Of a DNA stretch of 64,000 nt, positions 33,741 to 48,277 are shown one piece after another. This DNA is from Bin87 sp963663945 (lineage in GTDB: Bacteria > Chloroflexota > Dehalococcoidia > Lucifugimonadales > UBA3495), in assembly GCA_963663945.1 (NCBI GenBank), contig OY760687.1, positions 2,790,001 through 2,854,000 on the forward strand. The letters run 5' to 3'. The position numbers and the translations under genes are program-made. Under the pieces are notes generated by a model, which had not been told where the DNA came from, made no database searches, and saw only the letters and a program-made list of their open reading frames with translations. The first letter of the stretch is position 1, and every line of letters begins with the position of its first letter.

Positions 33741-34907
33741 ATGAACGCTCCGGCCCGAATGAAATTTGGCATATTTATGGCTCCGTTCCACCGGGTCGGC
33801 GAGAACCCGACGCTGGCACTCGAGCGTGACCTCGAGCTGCTCCAATGGCTGGACCATCTGGGCTACGACGAAGCCTGGATCGGCGAGCACCACAGCGCCG
33901 GCTGGGAGACCATCGCGTCTCCGGAAGTGTTCATGGCCACCGCCGCCGAGCGCACGCGCAACCTGCGCCTGGGCACCGGCGTCGTCAGTCTCCCCTATCA
34001 CCACCCCTACATGGTGGCCAACCGCATGGTGCTCCTGGATCACCTGACCCGCGGGCGCGTGATGCTGGGGGTCGGGCCCGGCGCGCTGGCTTCCGACGCC
34101 TACATGTTCGGCATCGACCCGGCCCGTCAGCGCGAGATGATGGACGAGTCCCTGGGCGCCATCAAGCGTCTGATGGACAGCGACGAACCCTACACCTACA
34201 CGAGCGACTGGTTCGAGTTGCACGACGCCCACCTGCAGTTGCGCCCCTACCAGCAGCCCTTCCCGCTGGTCGTGGCATCGGTTCAGTCACCAGCGGGAGT
34301 TACGACGGCCGGCAAATACGGCGCCGGCGTCATATCCCTGAGCGTCCCCCGCGACATGGTGCGGTCCACCAGCCTGAAGGACCAGTGGGCCATCGCCGAA
34401 GAGACCGCCGCCGAGCACGGCCAGACTGTCAAGCGTGAAGAATGGCGCCTTTCCGTCGGCGTTCACCTGGCCGATTCCAAGAAGCAGGCCCAGGAGGACA
34501 TCCGCGAAGGTTCCGCCCGCGTCGTGACCGAGTACTTCGGGAATACCCTGGGGCATGAGGTCCCCGACGTTCCGCGCGACCAGATCGTCGACTTCATGAC
34601 CGATAACAAGCAGTGGATCGTCGGAACGCCCGATGACTGCATCCAGCGTATCAATGAGCTGCAGGAAATGTCCGGCGGGTTCGGCGGAATGCTGATCCGA
34701 GCGGAGGACTGGGCTCCGCGAGACAAGCTCCATCGTTCGTACGAACTGTTGGCCCGGTACGTGATGCCCCAGTTCCAGGGCAGCCTGTCCGGCATCCAGA
34801 CCTCCCAGCAGTGGGCATCGGATCTTCGTGACACGCTCCAGGTCAACCGCCGCGCCGGCCTGGACCGTGCAACCCAAGTCTACGAGGAAAGCCGCCAGCA
34901 ACGGTGA
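33741..34907 (+). CDS. LLM class (luciferase-like) flavin-dependent oxidoreductase
   Basis: The 388-aa protein is a luciferase-fold monooxygenase: MKFGIFMAPFHRVGENP at the start, GYDEAWIGEHHSAGWE, TGVVSLPYHHPYMVANR and GRVMLGVGPGALASDAYMFG. It uses reduced flavin to oxygenate an unknown substrate; this family is expanded in SAR202-like Chloroflexota. GAGGAGG precedes ATG 33741. A hairpin terminator follows at 34936. Confidence 0.92.
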   Translation: MNAPARMKFGIFMAPFHRVGENPTLALERDLELLQWLDHLGYDEAWIGEHHSAGWETIASPEVFMATAAERTRNLRLGTGVVSLPYHHPYMVANRMVLLDHLTRGRVMLGVGPGALASDAYMFGIDPARQREMMDESLGAIKRLMDSDEPYTYTSDWFELHDAHLQLRPYQQPFPLVVASVQSPAGVTTAGKYGAGVISLSVPRDMVRSTSLKDQWAIAEETAAEHGQTVKREEWRLSVGVHLADSKKQAQEDIREGSARVVTEYFGNTLGHEVPDVPRDQIVDFMTDNKQWIVGTPDDCIQRINELQEMSGGFGGMLIRAEDWAPRDKLHRSYELLARYVMPQFQGSLSGIQTSQQWASDLRDTLQVNRRAGLDRATQVYEESRQQR

Positions 34908-34935
34908 GCCTGGCGACTCACAGAACATCAATGTG

Positions 34936-34967
34936 CAGGGGCGGCAAGTTTGCCGCCCCTGTTGTTT
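34936..34967 (+). terminator. terminator after the LLM monooxygenase
   Basis: CAGGGGCGGCAA pairs with TTGCCGCCCCTG (34936-34961) and is followed by TTGTTT. It belongs to the GGGGCG/CGCCCC palindrome family. Confidence 0.75.
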
Positions 34968-35125
34968 ATTCGGGCCCGCCCGAGGGTGCTTACAGCCTTG
35001 TTCAATCAAACAGGCACACCCGACCCAGCAGAAAAGCACGGCACGCCCAGTACCGTCGGCAGTCCCCGCTCAAAGTACCGCCAGCGCCGCTCCCATCAAT
35101 TCGACGGCGCATTCGGGTAGCGGGT

Positions 35126-35131
35126 TATAAT
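35126..35131 (+). promoter_or_regulatory. -10 box of pyk
   Basis: Perfect TATAAT, 40 bases before the pyk ATG. The -35 region (TCGACG/GACGGC) is weak. Confidence 0.5.
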
Positions 35132-35170
35132 GGCGAAAAGACAGAGGACCATGGAGCAGAGGTAGACGTT

Positions 35171-36625
35171 ATGCGCAAGACTAAAATTATCGCCACCATA
35201 GGCCCAGCATCCCGGTCCCCGGAAACTCTGGACCGCCTCGTCGGCGCCGGCATGGACGTCGCCCGCCTCAATTTCTCCCACGGTACGCTGGAAGAGCACG
35301 CCGAGGTCATCGCGAACGTGCGGGCAGCGTCCGAAAAACACAACCGGCCAGTGGCCGTCCTGCAGGACCTGGGCGGCAACAAGTTCCGCCTGGGCAACAT
35401 GGCGGAACCGGCGCAGTTGAATTTTGGGGATGAAGTTTCGATCATCAATGAACCAGACTCCCATTCTCCGTACCTCCTTCCTTTCCCCGAACCGGAGATC
35501 CTGCGCAGCATGCGTCCCGGCAACCTGGTCTACATCTCTGACGGAACGGTCTGCCTGGAAGTCCTGGAGGTAACCCCGGACCTCGAAGTCAAGACCCATG
35601 TCCGCAACGGGGGCAATCTCTCTTCGTACAAGGGCGTCAACCTCCCCGACGTGCCCATCGAGATGCCGGTCATCACGGAAAGCGACAAGATTGCCCTGCA
35701 GTTCGGAGTCGAACAGGAAGTGGACTGGGTAGCGCTGTCTTTCGTCCGCACCGGCGAAGACGTCCGTTACGCCCGGGCCTATCTCAACCAGCTCGGCAGC
35801 CGCGCCCCGGTCATGGCCAAGCTGGAGCGCCGCGAGTGCATCGCCAACCTGGATGACATCCTCGGGGAAGTGGATGGCATCATGGTCGCCCGGGGCGATC
35901 TCGGCGTGGAGATGCCGATGGAGGAAGTCCCCGTTATCCAGAAGGATATGGTGACCCGGGCCAACCGGGCCGGCCGCATCTCCTCGGTTGCCACCCAAAT
36001 GCTGCGGTCAATGGTCAACTCGCCCACGCCAACTCGAGCCGAGGTGTCCGACATCGCCAACGCCGTGCTCGACGGGTGCGACTCCATCCTGCTGTCAGAC
36101 GAAATCGCCGTGGGCTTGTATCCGGTGGAGGCGGTGCGCATCGCCGATGCAGCCATAGTCCAGGCCGAAAAGATGTACCACTACTACTCCGAGTTCCCCC
36201 AACGTGACCAGACCCAGTCCGTCACCTGGGGAGCCACCCAGCTGGCCAAGTCGCTCAATGCCAAACCCATCGTGATCACGAGCACGGGGCGCGCCGCCTA
36301 CGAGATTTCACGTTTTCGGCCTGAGAACGACATCATCGTGTTCTCGCACGACATGGCCGTACAGCGTCGCGTGTGTATGGCCTGGGGACTCAATCCCAAG
36401 GGCGTCCTCCCGGCCGAGCCGGACGTGGCCAAGCTGGTCACCATGCTGGTCGACGCCGCGATGGCGACGGGCATGGTTTCGGAGCGGGACGTGGTCACCC
36501 TGGTACACGGCTTCATGACCGGCGTTACCGGTACGACCAACACCATCCAGGTGCTCAATATCCAGGAATACCTTGACCACATCGGTCGGAACGCGGTGGC
36601 CTCCGCGGCGCCAGATGCGGTCTAA
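35171..36625 (+). CDS. pyk: pyruvate kinase
   Basis: The 484-aa enzyme makes pyruvate and ATP from phosphoenolpyruvate. Recognisable motifs are the start TKIIATIGPAS, VARLNFSHG, the catalytic lysine Lys217 in MAKLER, MVARGDLGVEMP and ATQMLRSM. Several usual signatures differ: the DLxGPK stretch reads DLGGNK (Asn70 for Pro) and the SGETAxGxYP motif reads SDEIAVGLYP (310-318). The start ATG 35171 is preceded by AGAGGT; the frame is open upstream without conservation. Confidence 0.9.
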   Translation: MRKTKIIATIGPASRSPETLDRLVGAGMDVARLNFSHGTLEEHAEVIANVRAASEKHNRPVAVLQDLGGNKFRLGNMAEPAQLNFGDEVSIINEPDSHSPYLLPFPEPEILRSMRPGNLVYISDGTVCLEVLEVTPDLEVKTHVRNGGNLSSYKGVNLPDVPIEMPVITESDKIALQFGVEQEVDWVALSFVRTGEDVRYARAYLNQLGSRAPVMAKLERRECIANLDDILGEVDGIMVARGDLGVEMPMEEVPVIQKDMVTRANRAGRISSVATQMLRSMVNSPTPTRAEVSDIANAVLDGCDSILLSDEIAVGLYPVEAVRIADAAIVQAEKMYHYYSEFPQRDQTQSVTWGATQLAKSLNAKPIVITSTGRAAYEISRFRPENDIIVFSHDMAVQRRVCMAWGLNPKGVLPAEPDVAKLVTMLVDAAMATGMVSERDVVTLVHGFMTGVTGTTNTIQVLNIQEYLDHIGRNAVASAAPDAV

Positions 36626-36664
36626 CGCCCGACCAACACACCGGCAACACGCTTGAAATGCAAC

Positions 36665-36688
36665 GACGGGCTGGATTACCAGCCCGTC
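36665..36688. terminator. hairpin between convergent pyk and gltD
   Basis: GACGGGCTGG pairs perfectly with CCAGCCCGTC around a four-base loop. Lies 40 bases after pyk and 30 bases after gltD on the other strand, so it can serve both; no long T-run. Confidence 0.6.
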
Positions 36689-36717
36689 GCAGCATATTCG
36701 GGTCCGTCAGGCGACGG

Positions 36718-38161
36718 CTACTCAGCGGCGCTCGACCGTGGCAAGTGGCTGGCTCCTGCCGAAAGGTACTGGTCCACACCGCGCGCCACATCCCTTCCTT
36801 CGGCAATTGCCCACACCACCAGCGACTGGCCGCGAACCATGTCGCCGCCGGCGAATATGCCGGGGACCGAGGTCATCTTGTTGTCATCAACCTTGACGTT
36901 GCCCCGGCCGTCCAACTCAACGCCGAGTTGGTCGATCATGCCGCCATGCTCCGGATGCAGGAACCCCATCGCGAGCAGCACCAGGTCGGCGTCCACGCTG
37001 AATTCGCTGCCCGGTACTTCCGCCATCTGAAAGCGTCCGTTTTCGCCCCGGGTCCAATCGACGCGAACCGCGTGCAACTGGCTGACCTGGCCGTTCGCGC
37101 CGGAAAGCGACTTGGTGAGGATGTTGTAATCGCGTACCCCGCCCTCTTCGTGCGCGCCGGATGTCCGGAGGATCATCGGCCAAAGAGGCCACGGGTTGTC
37201 GTCAGGGCGCGTCTCGGATGGTTCCGGCAGCAACTCGAACTGGTGGACAATCTCGGCACCCTGCCGATGCGCGGTGCCCAGACAGTCAGCCCCAGTGTCG
37301 CCTCCGCCCAGGATGATGACTCGCTTGCCCTCGGCCGTGATTTGACCGTCGATGCTCTCGCCCGCCAGCAACCGGTTCTGTTGCGGCAGGTATTCCATGG
37401 CAAAGTGCACGCCGTCCAACTCACGCCCAGGGACGTCCAGATCCCTCGCCTGGGTGGAACCACCGGTGAGGCACACTGCGTCGTATTCTTCCAGAAGCCG
37501 TGCTGCGGGGTAATTCCCGCCGACGTTGACGCCGGTGCGAAACTCGATGCCTTCAGCTTCCATCAACTGGACCCGGCGTTGAACCACCGACTTTTCCAGC
37601 TTGAAGTCCGGAATGCCCAGCATCAGCAGACCGCCGATATAGTCTGCTCGCTCCAGCACTGTGACCGTGTGACCCGCCCGGTTCAACTGTTGGGCCGCCG
37701 CAAGTCCCGAAGGCCCGCTTCCGACCACGGCTACCGTTTTGCCCGTGCGCGTCGCGGGCTCCACCGCTTTGATCCAGCCCTGCTCAAATCCTCGGTCGCT
37801 GATCTCTTTCTCGATGTATTCGATGGTCACCGGATCGGCATTGATGCTGAGCACGCAGGACGCTTCACAGGGAGCGGGACAGATCCGGCCGGTGAATTCA
37901 GGGAAGTTGTTGGTACTGAGCAGGACTTCCAGCGCCCGTTCCCAATTTCCCAGGTACACCTGGTGGTTGAAGTCCGGGATCACGTTCCCCAGGGGGCACC
38001 CCATGTGGCAGAACGGCACGGCACAATCCATGCATCGCCCGCCCTGCTCCGCCGCCTGCTGATCAGACCAGCGGTGGTAATACTCGCGGTAGTCCCCGAT
38101 CCGTTCCGACGGGGGGCGGCGCTCCGGCGGGGTACGCCCGAATTCCACAAAACCAGTGACT

Positions 38162-38169
<8 letters not shown>
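36718..38169 (-). CDS. gltD: glutamate synthase small subunit (NADPH)
   Basis: The 483-aa flavoprotein passes NADPH electrons to GltB. It has the N-terminal 4Fe-4S cysteine set (CMDCAVPFCHMGCP and CPAPCEASC), the FAD motif VVGSGPSGLAAAQQL and an NADPH motif LGGGDTGADC. It starts at ATG 38169, overlapping the gltB stop by 8 bases, so the two are co-translated. Confidence 0.95.
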
Positions 38170-42709
<4,540 letters not shown>

Positions 42710-42735
42710 GGCTGCACCCTGCGGTCGCTGGAACA

Positions 42736-42936
42736 ATGAAAAAACGGCCAGCTACGCTGAAAACTGTTCCCATAAACGGGGTCAGGGAACTTCTCGCCGC
42801 TGGCAAAATCAGTTTGTGTAATATATCACAATTGGTAGGGATTGCAAGGCAAACCATCGCCGGCCTATACTCCCGCCACCTTCTCGTGGGAGTCTACGAC
42901 GACTTGGAAAATCAACTTGTGACCGCGGCCCGATGA
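42736..42936 (+). CDS. small HTH-like ORF upstream of rsfS (doubtful)
   Basis: A 66-codon frame (ATG 42736) ends by ATGA overlap with the rsfS start. Its middle (VRELLAAGKISLCNISQLVG, then IARQTIAGLY) resembles a helix-turn-helix by eye. It overlaps the gltB promoter on the other strand and lacks a clear Shine-Dalgarno sequence, so it may be chance. Confidence 0.25.
   Translation: MKKRPATLKTVPINGVRELLAAGKISLCNISQLVGIARQTIAGLYSRHLLVGVYDDLENQLVTAAR
42820..42847 (-). promoter_or_regulatory. sigma70-type promoter of gltBD
   Basis: On the minus strand TTGCAA (42847-42842), 16-base spacer, TATATT (42825-42820) with TGA directly before it (extended -10). It lies about 110 bases upstream of the gltB start. 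Confidence 0.6.
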
Positions 42937-43298
42937 CCAGTACTACCGACACATTAACGCCCGCCGACGTTGCCCGGCTAGCCGTGGACGTTGCCGCCGA
43001 CAAACTGGCCTCTGACATCGTCATGCTCGATCTCCGGGAGTTGACGGCCTTCGCCGACTATTTCGTCGTGATGACCGCCGATTCCGCGCGTCAGATCGAA
43101 GCGCTGGAAGAGGATCTTTCCGACGCGATGAAGGAAGCCAGCGTCGCGCGGCACCATCGCGAGGGCACACCGGCGTCAGGCTGGGTTCTTCTCGACTTCG
43201 CCGGCGTGGTGATCCATATTTTCGGCCCGGAAGAGCGTCGGTTCTTCGGGTTGGAGCGCCTCTGGAGCCGCGCCCCGCAGGTGGTCAGGATTCTCTGA
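42933..43298 (+). CDS. rsfS: ribosome silencing factor
   Basis: The 121-aa RsfS/Iojap protein binds large-subunit protein L14 and blocks subunit joining when nutrients are scarce. It has the family features SDIVMLDLRELTAFADYFVV, ARQIEALEEDL, HHREGTPASGWVLLDFAGVV and a closing RLW. Start ATG 42933. Its 3' end overlaps the convergent ndk stop by 14 bases. Confidence 0.94.
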   Translation: MTSTTDTLTPADVARLAVDVAADKLASDIVMLDLRELTAFADYFVVMTADSARQIEALEEDLSDAMKEASVARHHREGTPASGWVLLDFAGVVIHIFGPEERRFFGLERLWSRAPQVVRIL

Positions 43299-43737
43299 GC
43301 CAGGGGTCGGTGCTGCGCACGTAATCCAGCGCGTGGCCCGGGTCGAAGAACAGCCCGATTTCCCGCTCCGCCGACTCTGGACTGTCGGATCCGTGGACGA
43401 TGTTGCGTCCGGTGTCGATCCCCAGGTCCGCCCGTATCGTGCCCGGCGTTGCTTCGGCCGGGTTGGTGGCCCCGATGGTCTGCCGCGCCAGCGCCACCGC
43501 ATTGTCCGATTCCCAGATCATGGCAACGATGGGTCCCGAAGTGATGAAGTCCACCAACGACGGGAAGAAGGGCCGCTCGACGTGCTCCGCATAGTGTCGC
43601 CTGGCCAGGTCCTCGTCTACGATCATCAGGCGGATGGCCACCAGCTTCAGGCCTCGACGTTCCAGCCGTGAGATCACATCGCCGACCAGGCCGCGCTGTA
43701 TGCCATCGGGTTTGATGGCGACGAAAGTCCGTTCCAT
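43285..43737 (-). CDS. ndk: nucleoside diphosphate kinase
   Basis: The 150-aa enzyme transfers phosphate among nucleoside di- and triphosphates through a phospho-histidine. The active-site His115 lies in RNIVHGSDS, and the N-terminal ERTFVAIKPDGIQRGLVGD is canonical. AAGGAG precedes ATG 43737. It follows the thiL-tsaE-tsaB genes by 46 bases on the same strand. Confidence 0.96.
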   Translation of the reverse strand: MERTFVAIKPDGIQRGLVGDVISRLERRGLKLVAIRLMIVDEDLARRHYAEHVERPFFPSLVDFITSGPIVAMIWESDNAVALARQTIGATNPAEATPGTIRADLGIDTGRNIVHGSDSPESAEREIGLFFDPGHALDYVRSTDPWLRES

Positions 43738-43782
43738 TGGTTTGCTTACTCCTTGTGACTAAATGAGTTTGTGACGACCGAA

Positions 43783-44526
43783 CTACGATGAGGACGGCCG
43801 CCCCTGGCGAACCAGGTCACGGCGGCGCGGGGCCCCGATGGTGGGCATCCGCAGGTAATACGGCTGCAGCGCAGTCAGGTCATCGCATTGACCTGCGCTC
43901 AGACGCCCGGCGGCCAGTTCTGACAGCGCGAAGATACGATCAGCCGGCGTCCAGGGCATCACGACATAGGCGGAACCATCCCCAGCCAGATCCTGGATTT
44001 CGCCCCGGCGCGCCCAGGCCGCCTCTCCGCAATAAATCCTCGTCAGCGATTCCTCCGCGTCCTGCTCCAGCAGGTCAGCGGGTGTTCCTACCCGGTCGTC
44101 TCGCAACCGTTGGCCGCCGGCGTCGAATGCTCCCGCCGCAACCTCGTTGCGCCCAGCGTCCAGCCAGGCCACCGGGCTACACTCGCCCTTGGGTTGGCGG
44201 TAGCTCGCGTGATCCAGATACGGCCGGGATTCCAACAGCAGCGTGTCCACCCCGACGATCGGAAACCCGCCGGCTATGGCCAGCCCCTTGGCGGCGCTGA
44301 CGCCCACCCGCAACGCGCTGAACGGCCCCGGTCCCAACGCTACGGCCACCGCACTCAGATCCGCGGCCCGGATACCACGCGCGGTCAGCAACTCAGTAAC
44401 CGCCGGCATCAGTTGCGCGGTGTGATTGGCGGTGGATCGCCACATCCGTGCCTCCACCACCTGCCCGTCACTGCCCGAAAGCGCGGCGCCGCCATAGCGG
44501 GATGAGGTGTCAATGGACAGGAGCAT
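43783..44526 (-). CDS. tsaB: tRNA threonylcarbamoyladenosine biosynthesis protein TsaB
   Basis: TsaB is a partner of TsaD/TsaE in making t6A37 in ANN-decoding tRNAs. The 247-aa protein starts MLLSIDTSSRYGGAAL, with the ASKHA-fold signatures GPGPFSALRVGVSAAKGLA and GVDTLL. ATG 44526 overlaps the tsaE stop by one base (TGATG); the frame remains open far upstream but that is tsaE territory. tsaD is not in the window. Confidence 0.93.
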   Translation of the reverse strand: MLLSIDTSSRYGGAALSGSDGQVVEARMWRSTANHTAQLMPAVTELLTARGIRAADLSAVAVALGPGPFSALRVGVSAAKGLAIAGGFPIVGVDTLLLESRPYLDHASYRQPKGECSPVAWLDAGRNEVAAGAFDAGGQRLRDDRVGTPADLLEQDAEESLTRIYCGEAAWARRGEIQDLAGDGSAYVVMPWTPADRIFALSELAAGRLSAGQCDDLTALQPYYLRMPTIGAPRRRDLVRQGRPSSS

Positions 44527-45077
44527 CAGGGGTTCTGTCCCAGTCCAGCGGACGAGGAACGGCGCGTCAATCGTGAAAGCAACGCCGCGTACCTTTCGGG
44601 CGCATCGGAAATCGATATCCGGTGACGCGACGGGACCGACCCGTCCGCATCCGGGATTACCTCGCATGCCGCCGGGCTGCCGTCCGCCGCATAGTCCAGT
44701 CCGATCCATAACGCGTCGGCCGGAAATATCTCTGCGGCCCGGTCCGCCCATTCCACGATTAGCACCTCGTCCCCGGCCGCCATGATGTCTTCCAGCCCCA
44801 GGTCCCACGCCTCGGCGGCATGATCAATCCGGTACAAGTCGGCGTGATGGATGGTCAATCGGCCCTGGTAACGGGTCACCAGCACGAAAGTGGGACTGCG
44901 GGCGTAGCCGGGGGCTCCCAACCCACGGGCTATCCCTTGAGTGAGGCAGGTCTTGCCAGCGCCCAACGGCCCGGTCAGCAGGTAAATGTCCCCGGGCGAA
45001 GCCGCCTCGCCGATGGTTCTTCCCACCTCGCGGGTCTCTTCGGCCGATTCAGTGTCTATCGTGATGTTGGTGGGCAT
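44526..45077 (-). CDS. tsaE: tRNA threonylcarbamoyladenosine biosynthesis ATPase TsaE
   Basis: The 183-aa P-loop ATPase of the t6A machinery has Walker A GPLGAGKT (36-43), SPTFVLV and the DLYRID motif. ATG 45077 lies 4 bases after the thiL stop, and its own stop overlaps tsaB. The C-terminal extension of about 40 residues beyond the core is rich in Ser/Arg. Start chosen because the upstream codons overlap thiL and show no conservation. Confidence 0.93.
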   Translation of the reverse strand: MPTNITIDTESAEETREVGRTIGEAASPGDIYLLTGPLGAGKTCLTQGIARGLGAPGYARSPTFVLVTRYQGRLTIHHADLYRIDHAAEAWDLGLEDIMAAGDEVLIVEWADRAAEIFPADALWIGLDYAADGSPAACEVIPDADGSVPSRHRISISDAPERYAALLSRLTRRSSSAGLGQNP

Positions 45078-45081
45078 TAGC

Positions 45082-46130
45082 CTATACACCGGAAACCGAT
45101 TGATCCGCCGACCCGGGTTGGCTGAAATGGTCCCAACCGGCGCCGGCCCGCAGCCGGGGATTTCCATCGGCGTCCAGCACCCTGACCGTTCCCGGCTCTC
45201 CCTCGAGAACCTCGCCAATCACCGCGGCGCCTTCGGGCAACCCGGCAACGACGGCGGCCATGACCTCGGGCGGCGCGGTGAACAACAGGACATAGTCTTC
45301 GCCACCGTACAGCGCCAGGTCAAGCCAATCCTCGGAGAACGCGGACTTGAGCGCTGGCTCTGCCGGAACTTTATCGGCCCAGATCACGGCGGCCACCCAC
45401 TGGCCAAACACAGTTTCCCGAGATCGTCTGCCAGCCCGTCGCTGACGTCCATGGCGGAAACTACTCCATTCGCCACCAAGAACTGACCTTCCGATACGTG
45501 GGGGCGTGGTCGGCGATGGGCCGCAATGAGACGATCCATCGTAGGACCGCGGTCTCCGGTTGCTTGCAGCATCGCCTGCAGCCCTCCGGCAGACGCGCCC
45601 ACGGTTCCAGTGACCCCGATAAGGTGCCCCGGCCTGGCGGCGGTTCGTACCATGGGTTCGCCACAGGCGATGCCCGTGAGGGCCACGGTCACAAAGCCCA
45701 CGGGAGAGCTGACCATGTCGCCGCCGATGATCCTCGCTCCGAATTCTCGGCACATCTCGATCATTCCGGCGTACAGCTCTTTGATGTCTTCCACCAGCGT
45801 ATCTGCCGGCAGCCCTAGCGTGACCAGCGCCAGCGCCGGTTTCCCTCCCATGGCGGCCACATCGCTCACGTTCGAGGCGATAGCCTTCCAACCCAGATCC
45901 CGCCATGGCGTGGTTTCGGAAGTGAAATGGACCCCGTCGACCATGGTATCGGTGGTATAGAACTCCGTGACCCGGTCTTGCATGAAGGTCACGGCGGCGC
46001 CGTCATCCCCGTTGTCGACCACGGTCCGGTACACACTGGAAGGAATTGCTTCTGCCTCAGAGGCGGACTGCCGAGTCCACTCCTGTACCAACTGGATGAG
46101 CCCGAATTCGCCGACGTCGGAGATGCGCAT
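45082..46130 (-). pseudogene. thiL: thiamine-monophosphate kinase with a one-base frameshift
   Basis: ThiL phosphorylates thiamine monophosphate to the diphosphate. The N-terminal part (start ATG 46130) has GDDGAAV and TTDTMVDGVHF and runs through MDVSDGLADDLGKLCLASG, then hits TGA at about 45384. The rest of the enzyme (VAAVIWADKV, LYGGEDYVLLFTAPPEV and the C-terminus to 45082) continues in the next frame. Adding one G at the GGG at 45396-45398 restores a continuous ThiL of about 350 aa. I see no slippery heptamer, so this is either a real mutation or an assembly/sequencing error. It is first in a thiL-tsaE-tsaB operon. Confidence 0.85.
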
Positions 46131-46152
46131 GGTCTCAATATACAAGCGAAAC

Positions 46153-46172
46153 GGGCCTTTTTACAAAGGCCC
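46153..46172 (-). terminator. terminator after 16S rRNA
   Basis: GGGCCTTT pairs with AAAGGCCC; on the minus strand the hairpin is followed by GTTTCG. It lies about 230 bases beyond the 16S 3' end and just before the thiL start. Confidence 0.55.
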
Positions 46173-46404
46173 GGATGCGATCAGAACTCGTTAGCGGCTG
46201 ATTAGTGAAAGGAAGCAAGAAGTTTGCGAATTGTTCCGGCGATTGTGCCGGTAACAGCGGATTTTCTTAAGGAACCCACGTATCGGGAATGGGAGTCCAA
46301 AGGACTCGACCTAAAGACCCGAGTTGCAGGAACATCCACTGATTGACCTGGGAGTGGGCCGGTTCCCGCCCGGTTGGGCGTTCCCCGACTAAGGTCTCCC
46401 TTTT
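46173..46404 (-). other. 16S downstream region without 23S, 5S or tRNA
   Basis: The roughly 230 bases after the 16S 3' end contain no 23S start, no tRNA-like cloverleaf and no GTTCGAATC-type T-arm on the minus strand. The region leads only to a terminator and thiL. The 5' end of this flank contains GAGACCTTA, which can pair with TAAGGTTCTC just upstream of the 16S gene. Confidence 0.65.
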
Positions 46405-47917
<1,513 letters not shown>

Positions 47918-48277
47918 AGAACCTTACTTCCTTCCACTATTCAGCTGTTAAGGAGCCTTCACCGGCGGTGGCTTGTGGCCTCGACGACCAGTGAGTTCGG
48001 CAACTTTAGCCGCTTTCAAGGGTATTGTCAATACCCGCCGCGATTTACGTCCGCCAATCTGCCCATCACGCGGCTTTTGACGGTCAACGCCCAGTTTCGG
48101 GCCCACTTTGCCCGGTAAACCCAGCCTCCGCACAATGCCCGTGCCATCGACCCCGGTAGCCATTCCCGCTCCCATTGCCGATTGACCGCAGTCCGGGCCG
48201 CCCAATACACTCCCACGGAGTCCGCGCTTGTCGAACCGCCCGGCGCGCGTCGCACCACGGGAGCAGGACGTATCGCC
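47918..48277. other. region between 16S and MFS transporter
   Basis: The 360 bases hold the 16S leader and promoter (minus strand, 48003-48031) and the upstream part of the MFS frame. Nothing else recognisable. Confidence 0.5.
48003..48031 (-). promoter_or_regulatory. candidate promoter of the 16S gene
   Basis: TTGACA (48031-48026), 17-base spacer, TAAAGT (48008-48003) on the minus strand, giving a leader of roughly 80 bases before the mature 16S 5' end. Confidence 0.5.

Noticed and set aside
45390..45400. Programmed frameshift in thiL
   Set aside because: No X-XXY-YYZ slippery site or clear pseudoknot; a single missing G in a G-run explains it better.
46173..46404. tRNA-Ile/Ala in the space after 16S
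   Set aside because: No acceptor stem pairing or T-arm found on either strand.
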